From Phocoena phocoena (taxonomy: Eukaryota; Chordata; Mammalia; Artiodactyla; Phocoenidae), in contig NC_089219.1 in assembly GCF_963924675.1 (NCBI RefSeq), forward strand, positions 148,200,288-148,264,287: 64,000 nt of DNA, in the 5' to 3' direction. Position 1 is the first letter of the stretch. The number at the start of each line of letters is the position of its first letter. The notes under the pieces were generated by a model, which worked only from the letters and a program-made list of their open reading frames with translations, was not told the DNA's origin and searched no databases. A program made the translations under genes and the position numbers. Shown here one piece after another: positions 21,321 through 31,286 of this stretch.

Positions 21321-22199
21321 CAATACTGAGTGTCTGCTCTGTCCAAGAGCACTCTGCCACTCCAGGCTGAGGGGTTTTAGGCCAGTTCATTTCTTTTTTT
21401 AAAAAAAATTATTTTATTGAAGTATAGTTGATTTACAAAGTTATGTTAATTTCTGCTGTACAGCAAAGTGATTCAGTTATGCATAGACATACTTTCTTTT
21501 CCATATTCTTTTCACATGTTTTATCACAGGATATTGAATATAGTTCCCTGTGCTATACAGGAGGACCTTATTGTTTATCTGTTCTATATATAATAGTTTG
21601 CATCTGCTAGTTCCAAATTCCCAGTCCATCCTTCCCCCACTCCCCTTCTCTTTGGCAACCGCAAGACTGTTCTCTACATCTGTGAGTCTTCTGTTTAGTA
21701 GAAAAGTTCTTTTCTGTTGTATTTTAGATTCCACATATAAGTGATATGGTATGGTATTTGTCTTTCCCTTTCTGACTTACTTCACTTAGTATGATAATCT
21801 CTAGGTCCATCCATGTTGCTGTAAATGGCATTATTTCATTCTTTTTTTAAGGCTGAGTAATATTCCATTTTCTATATGTACCACATCTTTTTTCATCTAT
21901 TCATCCGTCGATGGACATTTAGGTTGTTTCTATGTCTTGGCTATTGTAAATAGTGCTGTTATGAACATAGGGGTGCGTGTATATTTTTGAATTAGAGTTT
22001 TGTCCAGATATGTGCCCAGGAATAGGATTGCTGGATCATATGGCAATTCTATTTTTAGTTTTTTGTGGAACCTCCATACTGTTTTCCATAGTGTAGGCCA
22101 ATTCATTTCTGAGGATAGAACGAAGTAGGGAGTTCTGGACAGTGTGCACCGAGAACTCCTCCAAAACGTTGGAACTCCATCTTGGATCTATAGATGGGA
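21321..22199. repeat. Local direct duplication, copy B, split by a LINE-1
   Basis: The left part (21321-21394) and right part (22095-22199) together reproduce copy A at 19456-19615. The interruption is the LINE-1 at 21395-22094. The copy is continuous once that insert and one target duplication are set aside, so the duplication predates the insertion. Confidence 0.85.
21395..22094 (-). mobile_element. 5'-truncated LINE-1, antisense, with target duplication
   Basis: A 700-bp antisense LINE-1 3' end beginning with a T-rich tail and 'ttttattgaagtatagttga'. The target-site duplication is AGGCCAGTTCATTTCT (21379-21394) and AGGCCAATTCATTTCT (22095-22110), 15 of 16 identical. The body holds the 3' UTR and the ORF2 carboxy-terminal region, the latter visible as 'gatggacatttaggttgttt' and 'tggctattgtaaatagtgct'. 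No open frame survives. Confidence 0.95.
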
Positions 22200-22244
22200 A
22201 CTTCTACTTGTCATCCTATGTGAAATCAGTTTCTTTGTGAGTCT

Positions 22245-22350
22245 CTCCCAGAAGACTGTGGGTACATTAGAAGCAGAAACTGTGACTTAATCATCGCTGA
22301 ATCCTCAGGATTTATCAGGGACCCAGAGAATTCTTGCTGAATAACTCTAG
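22245..22350 (+). mobile_element. L2 LINE 3' end fragment
   Basis: The plus strand resembles the L2 3' end: 'acattagaagcagaaactgt', 'gacttaatcatcgctgaatc', 'ctcaggatttatcagggacc', 'agagaattcttgctgaataa'. Confidence 0.5.
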
Positions 22351-22741
22351 TTTTTAAGGTTCTCAAGATCAAAGAGTCAGCCCTTATTAAAGCAAATCTA
22401 TAATTCAAAATCCAATGTAAGTACATTCAAGTACAGTACAGTACAATAAGTACGTTCCAAGTCACTTATTGACTATTACATATTGCCACAATTTCCAAAC
22501 AATGGTCTGTCAGTAACATGGGTAGGTGATCTTTGGGGAGACAGTCTACAAAATATTTTCTCTCAAAGATCACCATCAATAACTCCTATAATCTCATTGA
22601 GTAGCTTGAGGCTGAAAATTATCCTGTATTTCTCTTGCCCGCTACATTATTTGCTGAGCAATATAAAGTGACCAAAAATGGAGGGGGCATTACCAGGAAG
22701 GGTGTTAAAAATAAAACAAAACTATCACCTTCACTTTTAAG

Positions 22742-23045
22742 CAGCAGGCAGACTTGAATTCTAGTCCCAGCATTACTTCACAATATGTACCTTGGGCAGA
22801 TTGCTTAACAACTCTGAGACTCAGTTTCCTCATCTGCAAAATGGGGATATACTTCCTACCTCATAAGGTTATTGTGAAGACTAAACGAGTTAACACTTGG
22901 AAAGGACTCAGAGCAGTGCTTAACACATAGTAAGTATTAACTATCATCGTCATCGTCACCACCACCATGAGGACTAAGTGAGAAACTGCACCTTAAGGAT
23001 TTTGCATAGTACCTGGTGTATAATAGGCACCTAACAGATAAAAGC
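22742..23045 (+). mobile_element. MIR SINE, with extra MIR-like 3' segment
   Basis: A good MIR runs from 'cagacttgaattctagtccc' through 'taccttgggcagattgctta', 'tcagtttcctcatctgcaaa' and 'atggggatatacttcctacc' to 'cagtgcttaacacatagtaa'. A second MIR-like 3' segment follows at about 22965-23045 ('taggcacctaacagataaa'). A short CATCGT/CACCAC run lies between them. Confidence 0.88.
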
Positions 23046-23189
23046 CAACTAGTACTGATAATTCTAGTTAGACATGATAAATAATACATTTTAAGTTATG
23101 CAAAAAACCAAAAGATCATGTGTTTCAGATAACCAGAGCCAGTCAATTTCAGGCTACTAGGATTTACTATTTCTCCAGAAATAGGGAGG

Positions 23190-23445
23190 CTACAAGGAGA
23201 ACTAACATTTATGGGACACTTATCTTTGTATCAGCTAGTTACTAGGGGCTTTACAAACATTTTTTTTCTATTTAAGCTAATAATTAGTCAAATTTTTATA
23301 GACTAGTTTCTTAAGGCCCAAAAGATTAAATATCTCTCCCAAGGTTGCGTGAGACAATAGTGATAGAGCTAAGATTTCAACCGGATGTATTTAGATTCCA
23401 TATTTGGACACCATAGCATGTGCTCTTTTCACTTTTCGAATTTAC
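23190..23445 (-). mobile_element. MIR SINE, antisense
   Basis: Plus-strand antisense order is 'aactaacatttatgggacac', 'ctaggggctttacaaacatt', 'tctttaaggccc'-like block, 'tctctcccaaggttgcgtga', 'gagctaagatttcaaccgga' and 'ccatagcatgtgctcttttc'. Confidence 0.75.
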
Positions 23446-23604
23446 TGAAACAACAACAGCAACAACTTCCCAGAGCTCTCTGGCGCTCTCAGCTGTTCTC
23501 CTGAGCTTTCTTTGCTGTGTACGAAGCAGGCCCACTTTGGCTCAGGCTCAGCTTTCCCGTTTGCCAAAAGAGCCATCTCAGGGGGCATAGCCTGGAGTTG
23601 CAGC

Positions 23605-24525
23605 TCAGCAAACATATGTGTGACTGCTGAGTGCCAAACACCACACTGAGATCTGGATTTACTAAGATGAATAGGACATGGTGGCGGCTGTCCTTGAGGA
23701 AGTCAGTGCCTGCAGAGACAGATTCCATGTAATCTGATAATGTTGGCATAATGATAAAAGTTGAAGGGCAGAGGCATGCCTAGGGAGCTGCAGGAGCACA
23801 GAGGAGGGGACTGGGGAGCCTGGGCTTTGAAGGAAGATTTTCTGGAAGAGAAGATGTCAGAACTTAGCCAGATGAGGAAAGGTGGCAAGAGTATTCAGGA
23901 AAAGGGGAGAGCAGGGGCAAAGCCACAGAGGTGAGGAAGAGCATGGAGTGTTTGGGGGATTCTCCAAAGTGGAGAGTGCAATACAGAAGTGGGAAGATAT
24001 CAAGCAAGAGAGGTAGGCAGGGTCAGGTCTCAGATGTCCTTGTATGTATGTCTGGGAGTTTGGACTTTATCCTGTACATTCTAGGGATCCAGTGAATCCC
24101 TCCTGGCAGAGAAGTGGTAGGTAAGAAGGTTGGAATTGAAGTAAAGGAGGCTGGAAGTAAGGGGACCTGTTAGGAGGCTATTATTCATGGGTAAAGATGA
24201 TAGGAATGAGGAAAAAAGCAGAGATTCAAGAAGCATTAGGAGGCCAAGTTTTCAGGACTTGCTGGTTGATTGGGTGTAGGAAGGAGGGAACGAGAAGATC
24301 AAGGATGATTTCCAAGATTTTGCCTTAGACGACTAGGACAACGATGGTGCAGTTGACAGAATATTAAGAGGAGGAGGCTTATGGAGAGATATAAAGCATT
24401 GATTGTTGTGCATGTTGAATCTGGGGTGTTTGTTGGACACCCAAGTGAGGATAAACGTCCAGCAGTCATTGTATCTTGAGACTGAAACTAAGGAGGAGGT
24501 CAGGTTTGGAAACCATAACTTCTTG
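23605..24525 (-). mobile_element. Long L2 LINE, antisense (~0.9 kb)
   Basis: The plus strand shows, in order, 'ctgctgagtgccaaacacca', 'agatgaataggacatggtgg', 'gcaaagccacagaggtgagg', 'gagtttggactttatcctgt', 'acctgttaggaggctattat', 'tttccaagattttgccttag', and 'tggacacccaagtgaggata'. These are reverse-complement landmarks from the L2 3' end up into its reverse transcriptase region. It carries no usable frame. Confidence 0.85.
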
Positions 24526-24689
24526 GCCACATCCAAGTGCAGAAATTATCAATGACTATAAATATCTCTTCTTGACCTCACTAGTCTTACATCTTCCCTA
24601 TTTCCTATTTGCGTGTTTTAGCAGAGTAGCACTGTTGTGTAGAAAACCAAATTGCTTGGCCTGAATTCCCACTCCCACCATGATGTTCC

Positions 24690-24810
24690 ACCCCTGTGCC
24701 TTTGTTTGTGCTGTTCCCTTCATTCGAAAGATATTTCTACTTTCTTCACTCAGGTAATTCTTACTCAACCTTCAAGACTCAGCTCTAGGTTCAGGGGCAA
24801 ATATCTAAAT
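24690..24810 (+). mobile_element. L2 LINE fragment
   Basis: The blocks 'ctgtgcctttgtttgtgctg', 'ttcccttcattcgaaagata' and 'tactcaaccttcaagactca' with 'gctctaggttcagg' match sense L2 3' sequence. Confidence 0.65.
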
Positions 24811-25224
24811 CAAACTCAACAAATAGCCCTCATTATCCCCATAGTCTTCAAGGCAGACACACATCTGGTTTTGACAAATCACCCCGAGTTACACCATCAG
24901 ACGCCTGTGTGTCATCGGAGTTTCCTCTCCCCTTCCCCCTTTCCCTCTTCCTCCAGGCTTCTATCAAGTCTTCTTTTGTGACCTGAGGTTTCAAACACTG
25001 CAAGCCTAACAGTAGTGGCTGCAAATCAAGAAGCTTTCCTCCCAACGGGGTTCTGCATGGAGATCCCCCCATGCCACCCTTGTCCTGGGATTTCTCAGCC
25101 ACTCCAGTGATCTGCATTGGCTCATTGAAAGTCAATCCCAAGTCAAAACGACAAATTCACATAAAAGAACATTGTGGTTTGGGTCCAACTGCTCTGGAAT
25201 CAATACCTTTAATTGTGGAATCTA

Positions 25225-25315
25225 AAGTGAAATAAAAATAGAAAGAAATGAAGAAAAGAAGGAAGGAAGGAGGAGAAGGGGAGGAGGGAAGAAAGAAAGA
25301 AAAAAAGAAGCAAGG
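25225..25315. repeat. (GAAA/GGAA)n purine-rich low-complexity tract
   Basis: A nearly continuous run of A and G on the plus strand, with GGAAGGAAGGAGGAG and GAAAGAAAG units. Confidence 0.9.
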
Positions 25316-25354
25316 ATTTATTGAGTCTCTACTATGTACCAGGCTTTGCACAAG
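25316..25354 (-). mobile_element. L2 LINE 3' end, antisense, cut by a SINE
   Basis: The sequence 'tttattgagtctctactatg' and 'taccaggctttgcacaagaa' is the antisense L2 3' end. The SINE target duplication starts within it. Confidence 0.65.
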
Positions 25355-25367
25355 AAGCTGGTGATCT

Positions 25368-25577
25368 GGGCTTCCCTGGTGGTGCAGTGGTTGAGAGTCC
25401 GCCTGCTGATGCAGGGGACACGGATTCGTGCCCCGGTCCGGGAAGACCCCACAAGCCGCGGAGCAGTTGGGCCCATGAGCCATGGCCACTGAGCCTGTGC
25501 TTCCGGAGCCTGTGCTCTGCAACGGGAGAGGCCACAACAGTGAGAGGCCCGTGTACCACAAAAAAAAAAAAAAAAAA
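25368..25577 (+). mobile_element. CHR-2-type tRNA-derived SINE (cetacean)
   Basis: A 210-bp SINE begins GGGCTTCCCTGGTGGTGCAG and has a B-box-like GGATTCGTGCCCC, then the CHR body 'gccatggccactgagcctgt' and 'gagaggccacaacagtgaga'. It ends in an A tail of 18 or so bases. The target duplication AAGCTGGTGATC flanks it at 25355-25366 and 25576-25587. The RNA polymerase III promoter resides in its tRNA-like head. Divergence suggests it is older than the copy at 52452. Overlapping open frames of 90-134 codons are artefacts. Confidence 0.95.
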
Positions 25578-25594
25578 GCTGGTGATCCATAGGT

Positions 25595-25925
25595 TCATTC
25601 GACCTCCATTTATCAAGTACCTACTCTGTTCCAAATATACCAGACACTGAGGATACAGACGTAAATAAGCACTTACACAAGCTTTGCAAAGCTTACAATT
25701 TAGGGGGCAGATGAGCACCTAATGAATACACAATGGAATAATTTTTCTGTACAAAAGTCTATGGAAGCTCACAGGAGGGAACAACTTTCTGTGGTTGGGG
25801 AGAAAGGTGGTCGGGGGAGAATTCATAAAGGGCTGATAGGAGTGTCTGAACTGAGATGGGATGGAGGAATGTCCTAAGCAGAGATTTGCAGGAACAAAGG
25901 CACAGGAACACCCACAGCTGCCTGC
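25595..25925 (-). mobile_element. L2 LINE, antisense
   Basis: The plus strand reads 'tttatcaagtacctactctg', 'ataccagacactgaggatac', 'tttgcaaagcttacaattta', 'gtcctaagcagagatttgca' and 'ggaacaaaggcacaggaaca', the antisense L2 order. It follows another L2 3' end at 25316, so two L2 insertions lie in tandem. Confidence 0.75.
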
Positions 25926-26019
25926 GTATTTGGGGATTATTACGCACTTTGGCTCAAAGTGGCTCCTACTTGCCAGTGCCCGATAGAGTAATTCCCTGAA
26001 TATTTACTTTCTTCATTTG

Positions 26020-26320
26020 CCTTTAATAATTAAGAACCAAGGAAGTTGCTTTGACTGTCAGCCTCCCTCTTGGGGTTAATTAGATGTTTCTGAATAACTT
26101 GCCAAATGCTTGCTTTTGTCCAAAGTTTGGCTCCCCCTTTCTTTCCCTTTCCCCAAACACTGATTTCTCTAGAGAGCTCTTGTTGGACAACTGACAGGAG
26201 CTAATTATTCCAGATAATTAAAATAGCTAAGCAAAGCAATTTAATTCTTTCTATTTAAAATTTTTTGAGAAATGTTAATGCCTGCAAAGCACACCATCAA
26301 TAAAACTCCTTTTAAAAGGT
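26020..26320. other. Candidate conserved noncoding element rich in TAATTA cores
   Basis: Repeat-free sequence with 'tttaataattaagaaccaag', TTAATTAG at 26076-26083, 'ggagctaattattccagata', 'attaaaatagctaagcaaag' and 'caatttaattctttc'. The 26076-26097 segment closely resembles 218-239. Dense homeodomain cores suggest a distal enhancer, as inference only. Conservation is untested. Confidence 0.33.
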
Positions 26321-27684
26321 TAAGTTGGCTGAGTGCTGTATTGAATTGAAAATGACTGGGATCAAATGAAATTCAGTAAAGATATTTAGCAGAGTAATGA
26401 AGTTTATTCGGGAACAAATGGCTTTTTCTTAGAGTTTGCTTTTACTCAAGGCAGTGTTGAAATGGGGAAGAACCAAGTCAGCCCAAGCCAACTGTATTAA
26501 AAGAAGTTTGTTTTCTGTGACCTTCTGTGCTCTCCTTGCCCACCCTCTGTCCTTTCCCTCTCCCTCCTAAGCGTAAGACTGAGAATCTGGCTTCCTTCTC
26601 TCCTTCTTTCCCTTCCATGCACGGGTGGCTTTAAGGCTATAATTCTCTCCAATGTCCTCTGCATCACAGAATGATGACACATAGGTCAGAACTCATGTGA
26701 CAACTTGCGGGGGGCGGGGGTAGAATATACAGTATTGAAAAAAAACAGGAATTTAAACATTTGGAGACTTCACATAAATCCAAATTTCTAGCTCCTTGAA
26801 GCCTGGCATTCCTCCACGATAGCAATAGACTGGAACAGAGCAGCTGCTGTCTGCTTTAGACCGACACATGAGCCAACAGCCCACCCAGACTTCTTCATTT
26901 ATTACCTTACCTGCTTGATCCTACAGACATTTAGGTTTGAAGCCCTTAATGGAAACTGCTCTTTCCACCTCTTCCTTTCCCCATTGTACCCAAACTAGCA
27001 TTTTCTCTTTTCTTGGATGGATTTTAATTTTGTAATAAGAAAACAATCTGATTAAGCAAATCCATTTACTGAGAGTAAATGACTCAATCCCACCAGGGTG
27101 ATTGCTTTTGCAAATTACTTCACTTGGATCTCTGTTTAATTTTGGGTCCTGTGCCAAAGGAAAGTGAAGAATATTAGGTTATAGGAGGAGTATTATTGGA
27201 TAGCCAGGTTTCCCCGGGTAGTCTTCAAACGGTTTCATCGTTGCAGTATCCTTTAGTGGAGAGAGAAGGGGCTTTGTTCTCAAACAGATCTGGGTTCACA
27301 TCTAGATCATCACTTGTTATCTCTGGTGACCTTCACACAGTTTCTCAGCCTCAGTTTCCACGTCTGGAAATATAGTTTGTTCCTAGGATTGCTGAAGGGT
27401 TCTGTTGGACTGGTAGATGTAAAGTGCTTGAGACATATTAGCTGCCCAAGAAACACTGTTCTTTCCACTGCCACTTTTACCTTAATTTGGGACTGTTGAT
27501 AGATATTGTGAATATTTCTGAATGACAACAGAATCATTGTCTCATTTTTTTATTTACAAAGAATTATATGCAAAATAAATATCAGAAAACACATTTACTG
27601 TTAAAAAAGGACTTGCTTAAATTAGCTGATTTGGTGACGCACATACATAACTATCATCTTAGCTAGGAACTGCACAAATCATAA
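26321..27684. other. Repeat-poor DNA without a recognised gene
   Basis: No repeat consensus was recognised over about 1.3 kb apart from a weak MIR-like core near 27330-27430 ('cacagtttctcagcctcagt', 'ttccacgtctggaaatatag'). Open frames are under 80 codons and lack domains. Confidence 0.4.
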
Positions 27685-27747
27685 TTCACTCACTTATTCA
27701 TTCTTTTATCGGTGCATCTATTTATTCAGCAAGCCTTTATTGGGTCT
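27685..27747 (-). mobile_element. L2 LINE 3' end, antisense (part 1 of a nested element)
   Basis: The string 'attcactcacttattcattc' with 'agcaagcctttattggg' is the antisense L2 3' terminus. It continues at 28175 and 28560 beyond inserted elements. Confidence 0.65.
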
Positions 27748-28158
27748 GTATTAATCAGCTTTCACTAGATTATGATGTGGTAAGAAACAAACCCAAAACC
27801 TCAGTGGTTTACAACCGAATACTTATTTCTTCTTCATATTATGTACTGGTTGCAGGTCAGCTGTTGTTGTGGTCCTGTTCCAAGGTGTGTTCTGGCTTCT
27901 GGGATCCAGGATGAAGGAGCAAACTCTATCTGGGACATGCTGTCCTCACATGTAGAGTTGGGATGGGAGATGGTGATATCATGCAATGCCTCTTGAAGCT
28001 TGTTTTTGGAACTATCGACCATCACTACCACTCACATCTCATTGGCCAAAGCAAGTCACATGATCACGGGTGGTGTCAATGGGCAGGGAAACTACTTTTG
28101 CCTTTGGAGAGTACTGCAAGTCACAGGCAATGGGGAAGGATGCTTAATCCTCCTACAG
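27748..28158 (-). mobile_element. Ancient LTR-like element, antisense, inserted in L2
   Basis: The plus strand has 'tgtattaatcagctttcact', 'aacctcagtggtttacaacc', 'gcaggtcagctgttgttgtg', 'cattggccaaagcaagtcac', 'atgatcacgggtggtgtcaa' and 'ggagagtactgcaagtcaca'. This is a familiar mammalian LTR-type interspersed repeat, probably of the ERVL/MaLR group, reading antisense. The exact family is uncertain. Confidence 0.6.
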
Positions 28159-28174
28159 GGAAGAGGGAAGTAGG

Positions 28175-28290
28175 TATTTGGGGACAGTATGCTAAGTGCT
28201 AGGCATAAAGGAATGGACGTGATATGGACTCTTCCCTCTACAAACTCACAGCTTAGAGAGGAAGATGGACCTGACATGACTGCAGGGAAA
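28175..28290 (-). mobile_element. L2 LINE, antisense (part 2)
   Basis: The sequence 'tatgctaagtgctaggcata', 'ctcttccctctacaaactca' and 'cagcttagagaggaagatgg' continues the L2 started at 27685. Confidence 0.65.
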
Positions 28291-28291
28291 T

Positions 28292-28525
28292 ATAATTAAT
28301 GGCTTTAATAGCTCATAATGAGCACTGTTCTAAGTAATTTACATGTATTAAATAATTTAATCCTCACACAACTCTATGAAGTAGGAATGGTTATTATCGC
28401 CCCCCCCCCCCCATTTCATAAGTGAGGAACAGAGGCGCTTGCAGTCAAGAAACTCACGCAAGATCACAGGAGCAATACACAGCAGATATTAGACTCAGAC
28501 CTGAGTGATGTGGCTCAGGTGTCTG
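28292..28525 (-). mobile_element. MIR SINE, antisense, with an internal C13 run
   Basis: Antisense MIR order is clear: 'gagcactgttctaagtaatt', 'tacatgtattaaataattta', 'atcctcacacaactctatga', 'agtaggaatggttattatcg', then 13 C (28400-28412), 'catttcataagtgaggaaca' and 'gactcagacctgagtgatgt'. The MIR consensus has only a few C at that point, so the homopolymer expanded in place. Confidence 0.88.
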
Positions 28526-28554
28526 CTTGACCATGGTACTGGATTGTCACTCTG

Positions 28555-28860
28555 GGTGTGATGATAGAGGGTCACACAGGTTCTGGTGGCACAGGCTGGA
28601 GGTGGGAAAGGGGTACAGTAGATGAGATGGTCCTTAAGGACTGAGGAGGATTTAGCCAGGTGGATAGGAAAGAAGAGACAGAGGCTCAGAGTGGCACAAT
28701 GTCCCGAGTGTGGCACCAGGAGCAATTGGGTGATGCTGAAGCTGGAGAGGTGCCAGATCATGGGGGTCTGGCTTTATTTTTAAGATGCTGGGGAGCCACT
28801 TAAGGTGGATTTGGGAGTACAGGAGTGGAAGCAGGGAGACCGGTGTAGGGTGATTGCAAT
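28555..28860 (-). mobile_element. L2 LINE, antisense (part 3)
   Basis: Plus-strand blocks 'taaggactgaggaggattta', 'tgctggggagccacttaagg', 'tacaggagtggaagcaggga' and 'gaccggtgtagggtgattgc' are antisense L2. With parts 1 and 2 this makes a single L2 split by an LTR and a MIR. Confidence 0.7.
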
Positions 28861-29059
28861 ATGCCCCTCTATCCCCTTCCCCTAAAGAGATTTCCTATTA
28901 GGAAATTCGTTTTCCTATTTACAGGATCATTTTTTCCTAGCTGTCTGCCTCCATCTCCCTGGGCAGGGGTGCTGAATGGGGAGCAGGGCTTAGTGGCCCC
29001 TGCATTGATAAAAGAGATGACTGGCCTGCCCAGCTTGTGGTATTTCCACCTCATCACAC

Positions 29060-29400
29060 TGTAGTCCACAGGTCTGCAGAAACGCTGAGCATTTTTGTTT
29101 TCCCTGAAAAGCAGAATGTCGCAGCTTTATTTTTCTCCAGGGTATAATGCTGAATGTTATTTATTGTTCTGACTCTGAATTCAGTGGTGTCTTTTTTTCT
29201 GTTGCTTTCTGACAGATGATTTGCTCTTGAGCAATTAGCAGGCTGAAGGCTGTGTTCCATCTCCTCATGGGCTCCCGCCAGGCACCCCTGGGAGCGCAGG
29301 AGGAGAAAGGTTTTCTTCTTGATCCTATTACTCCTGCCCAGCATTGAGCAGGATTAATTAACCTACCAGGTCTTGCTTCATTACCAGGAAGAAAGAAAAG
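29060..29400. other. Candidate conserved noncoding element
   Basis: Repeat-free sequence with AT-rich motifs ('gaatgttatttattgttctg', 'caggattaattaacctacca') and a GC-richer middle. No transposon landmark is recognisable. A 129-codon minus-strand frame (29161-29550) crosses it without an identifiable domain. The regulatory interpretation is inference. Confidence 0.25.
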
Positions 29401-29669
29401 CCAGTGACACTGGAATTCAAACACGGAGAAGGCAAAGAATTCGGTGCTCAAGCACCTGCGAGCCCTTCCAAGACAGTCCGGCTGGCCAGTGGGGGACCTG
29501 GTGCAAGTTACAAACCCTCGCAGCCCTTGTGTCTCATCCTCATAATTCACACTTCAATTCCACAAAATCGACCGCAAACTCTGAGCTGAGCCCCACGGGG
29601 GCCAATAAGAAACTCTCATTCTTCGGAAGTTCACTGTCTGGTCTCAACTGGGGAGCATAATCATACCCA

Positions 29670-29762
29670 CTCCCCAGGTTTCTTGTGAGAATTAATTAAA
29701 TGTGGTACCATGTGTGAAAGAACTTTGTAACTAAGCACTATGTAAATGTTAGTTATTACCAT
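29670..29762 (+). mobile_element. MIR SINE 3' fragment
   Basis: The block 'ttcttgtgagaattaattaa', 'gaaagaactttgtaactaag' and 'cactatgtaaatgttagtta' is a MIR 3' end. Confidence 0.7.
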
Positions 29763-29779
29763 TTTAACACTCGATATTC

Positions 29780-29925
29780 AGACTTTCCAACAATGACTGA
29801 GCACTTATTTGGGAAGAGGGCTCTACTTGGAGCTAATGGTTATGTGAAAGGATTCAAAAACTTTGTCTTCGCTGTTCAGGAAAATGCAATAGGCGTGCAC
29901 ACGAAATAGTTTAATGACAAATTCA
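29780..29925 (-). mobile_element. L2 LINE fragment, antisense
   Basis: The plus strand 'caatgactgagcacttattt' is followed by 'ggattcaaaaactttgtctt', 'cgctgttcaggaaaatgcaa' and 'taggcgtgcacacgaaatag', resembling antisense L2. Confidence 0.5.
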
Positions 29926-30519
29926 GGGCCTCAAAAATTTTTCATCTCACATGCCAGCCATGGCTGTTTGGCTATGGCTGTCTGGAGTATTTGCTGAAAA
30001 GGATTCTGAAGCTCTTTTTAGGCTCAGTTTAAAAGGATGTTGAGGCAGAATAGAAATGAATGACACGGTCACAGGATGGACGTGTGCGATACACATACCA
30101 GGCATTTATAATGCCTGATGTTAGGCGGCAAATTGAATGATAAAAAAAAAACAAGCTATTATAATAATTTAGCGAAGTCGGCAATGGTTGGGCTTGTGTG
30201 GTTAGCAAATAATGTAGAGGAGCTAAAAGTCAAGCTTAGCCCTGAATTATGGGTGGGAGAGAGGATGACTAGTTCAGTGAGGGGGAGCAGAATGAGGGCA
30301 TCTGGTAGGAAGGAGCAGATAACACAGGTCAGGGAACCTGAACAAAGTCAGGAAATGTGATTCAGAGTCCGGAGTGCTGAGAATTCTACCGTGGAACCAC
30401 CATGCGAGACCTGATTCAAAGCTCAGGTCTCCCAGAGGTGAGAGTGTGTCTTGTGTAGCCCTTATGGTCTCAGAGTTTTCATTATAAAATTATAGAGCTT
30501 GACTTGATGTCCTTAAACA
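29926..30519. other. No recognisable feature
   Basis: No repeat family or gene was recognised. Confidence 0.4.
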
Positions 30520-30705
30520 TCTTTTTAGATTTTATCGAAGTATAGTTGCTTTACAATGTTGTGTTAATTTCTTCTGTACAGCAGACTGACAGTTACACAC
30601 ACACACATATATATATATATTCATATCTATATTCTTTTTCATATTCTTTTCCATATTCCTTTCCATTATGGTTTATCACAGGATATTGAATATAATTCTG
30701 CAAAA
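30520..30705 (-). mobile_element. LINE-1 3' end, antisense
   Basis: It begins 'gattttatcgaagtatagtt' and continues 'tttcttctgtacagcagact', a (CA)n(TA)n tract at 30596-30621, 'ttccattatggtttatcaca' and 'ggatattgaatataattctg'. This is the same 3' UTR region as the LINE-1s at 21395 and 34232. Confidence 0.88.
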
Positions 30706-31286
30706 CAGTGCCTCTGTGGGCTAGATGAGCCTCTGCTAAACTGTATTTCATGAGACACTGGTGCTGTGAGCTGCTCTGTGAAAAATGTTTCATCATCAAA
30801 TCATTTGGAGAAATTCTGAATTCTATAGACTTGTTGATTCCTATTCCTCTCTTTCTATTTCTTCCTTAATCCACTCTAGCTGGCCCTTAGATTTGGTGTT
30901 TATTTTTATTATAGTTGTTATTATGATGGTGGTAAAGAAGGGAAAAGGTGGATTCCATAGACATTTCAAAATATAAATCAATAGAACTTGGTGATTAACT
31001 GCATGTGGGTAATGAAGGAAACAGTCAAAGCAAAGATGACAACTCTTTCAACCCAGAACATGAATAGAATAAGCCAGGGGCGTAGTGATCAGAAAGGAGA
31101 AGTTGAGCCAGGTTTGGGGACATGGAGCAGGGCTGGGAGAGGGAGAGTACGATCCTGCAGGGCAGGTGCCTCATGGATTTCATAGAAGAGATGCATCTAG
31201 ATTACTCACAGATATAGACATTTGTTGCAAGGAAAAGGTAAAGGGAATGAAGTTGTCACCTCTGCAGTAGCACGGTGTTGGGGTCT
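30706..31286. other. Unclassified DNA
   Basis: The first ~90 bp ('gtgcctctgtgggctagatg', 'ctgtatttcatgagacactg') look like an old interspersed repeat that I cannot name. The remainder shows nothing recognisable. Confidence 0.4.

Noticed and set aside
25368..25460. A possible tRNA gene suggested by A-box and B-box-like motifs
   Set aside because: The motifs belong to the tRNA-derived head of a SINE; no cloverleaf or anticodon arm is formed.
25157..25718. Open frames of 90-134 codons around 25.3-25.7 kb
   Set aside because: They run through a CHR-2 SINE on both strands; the same peptides recur at the SINEs at 51.8 and 52.5 kb.
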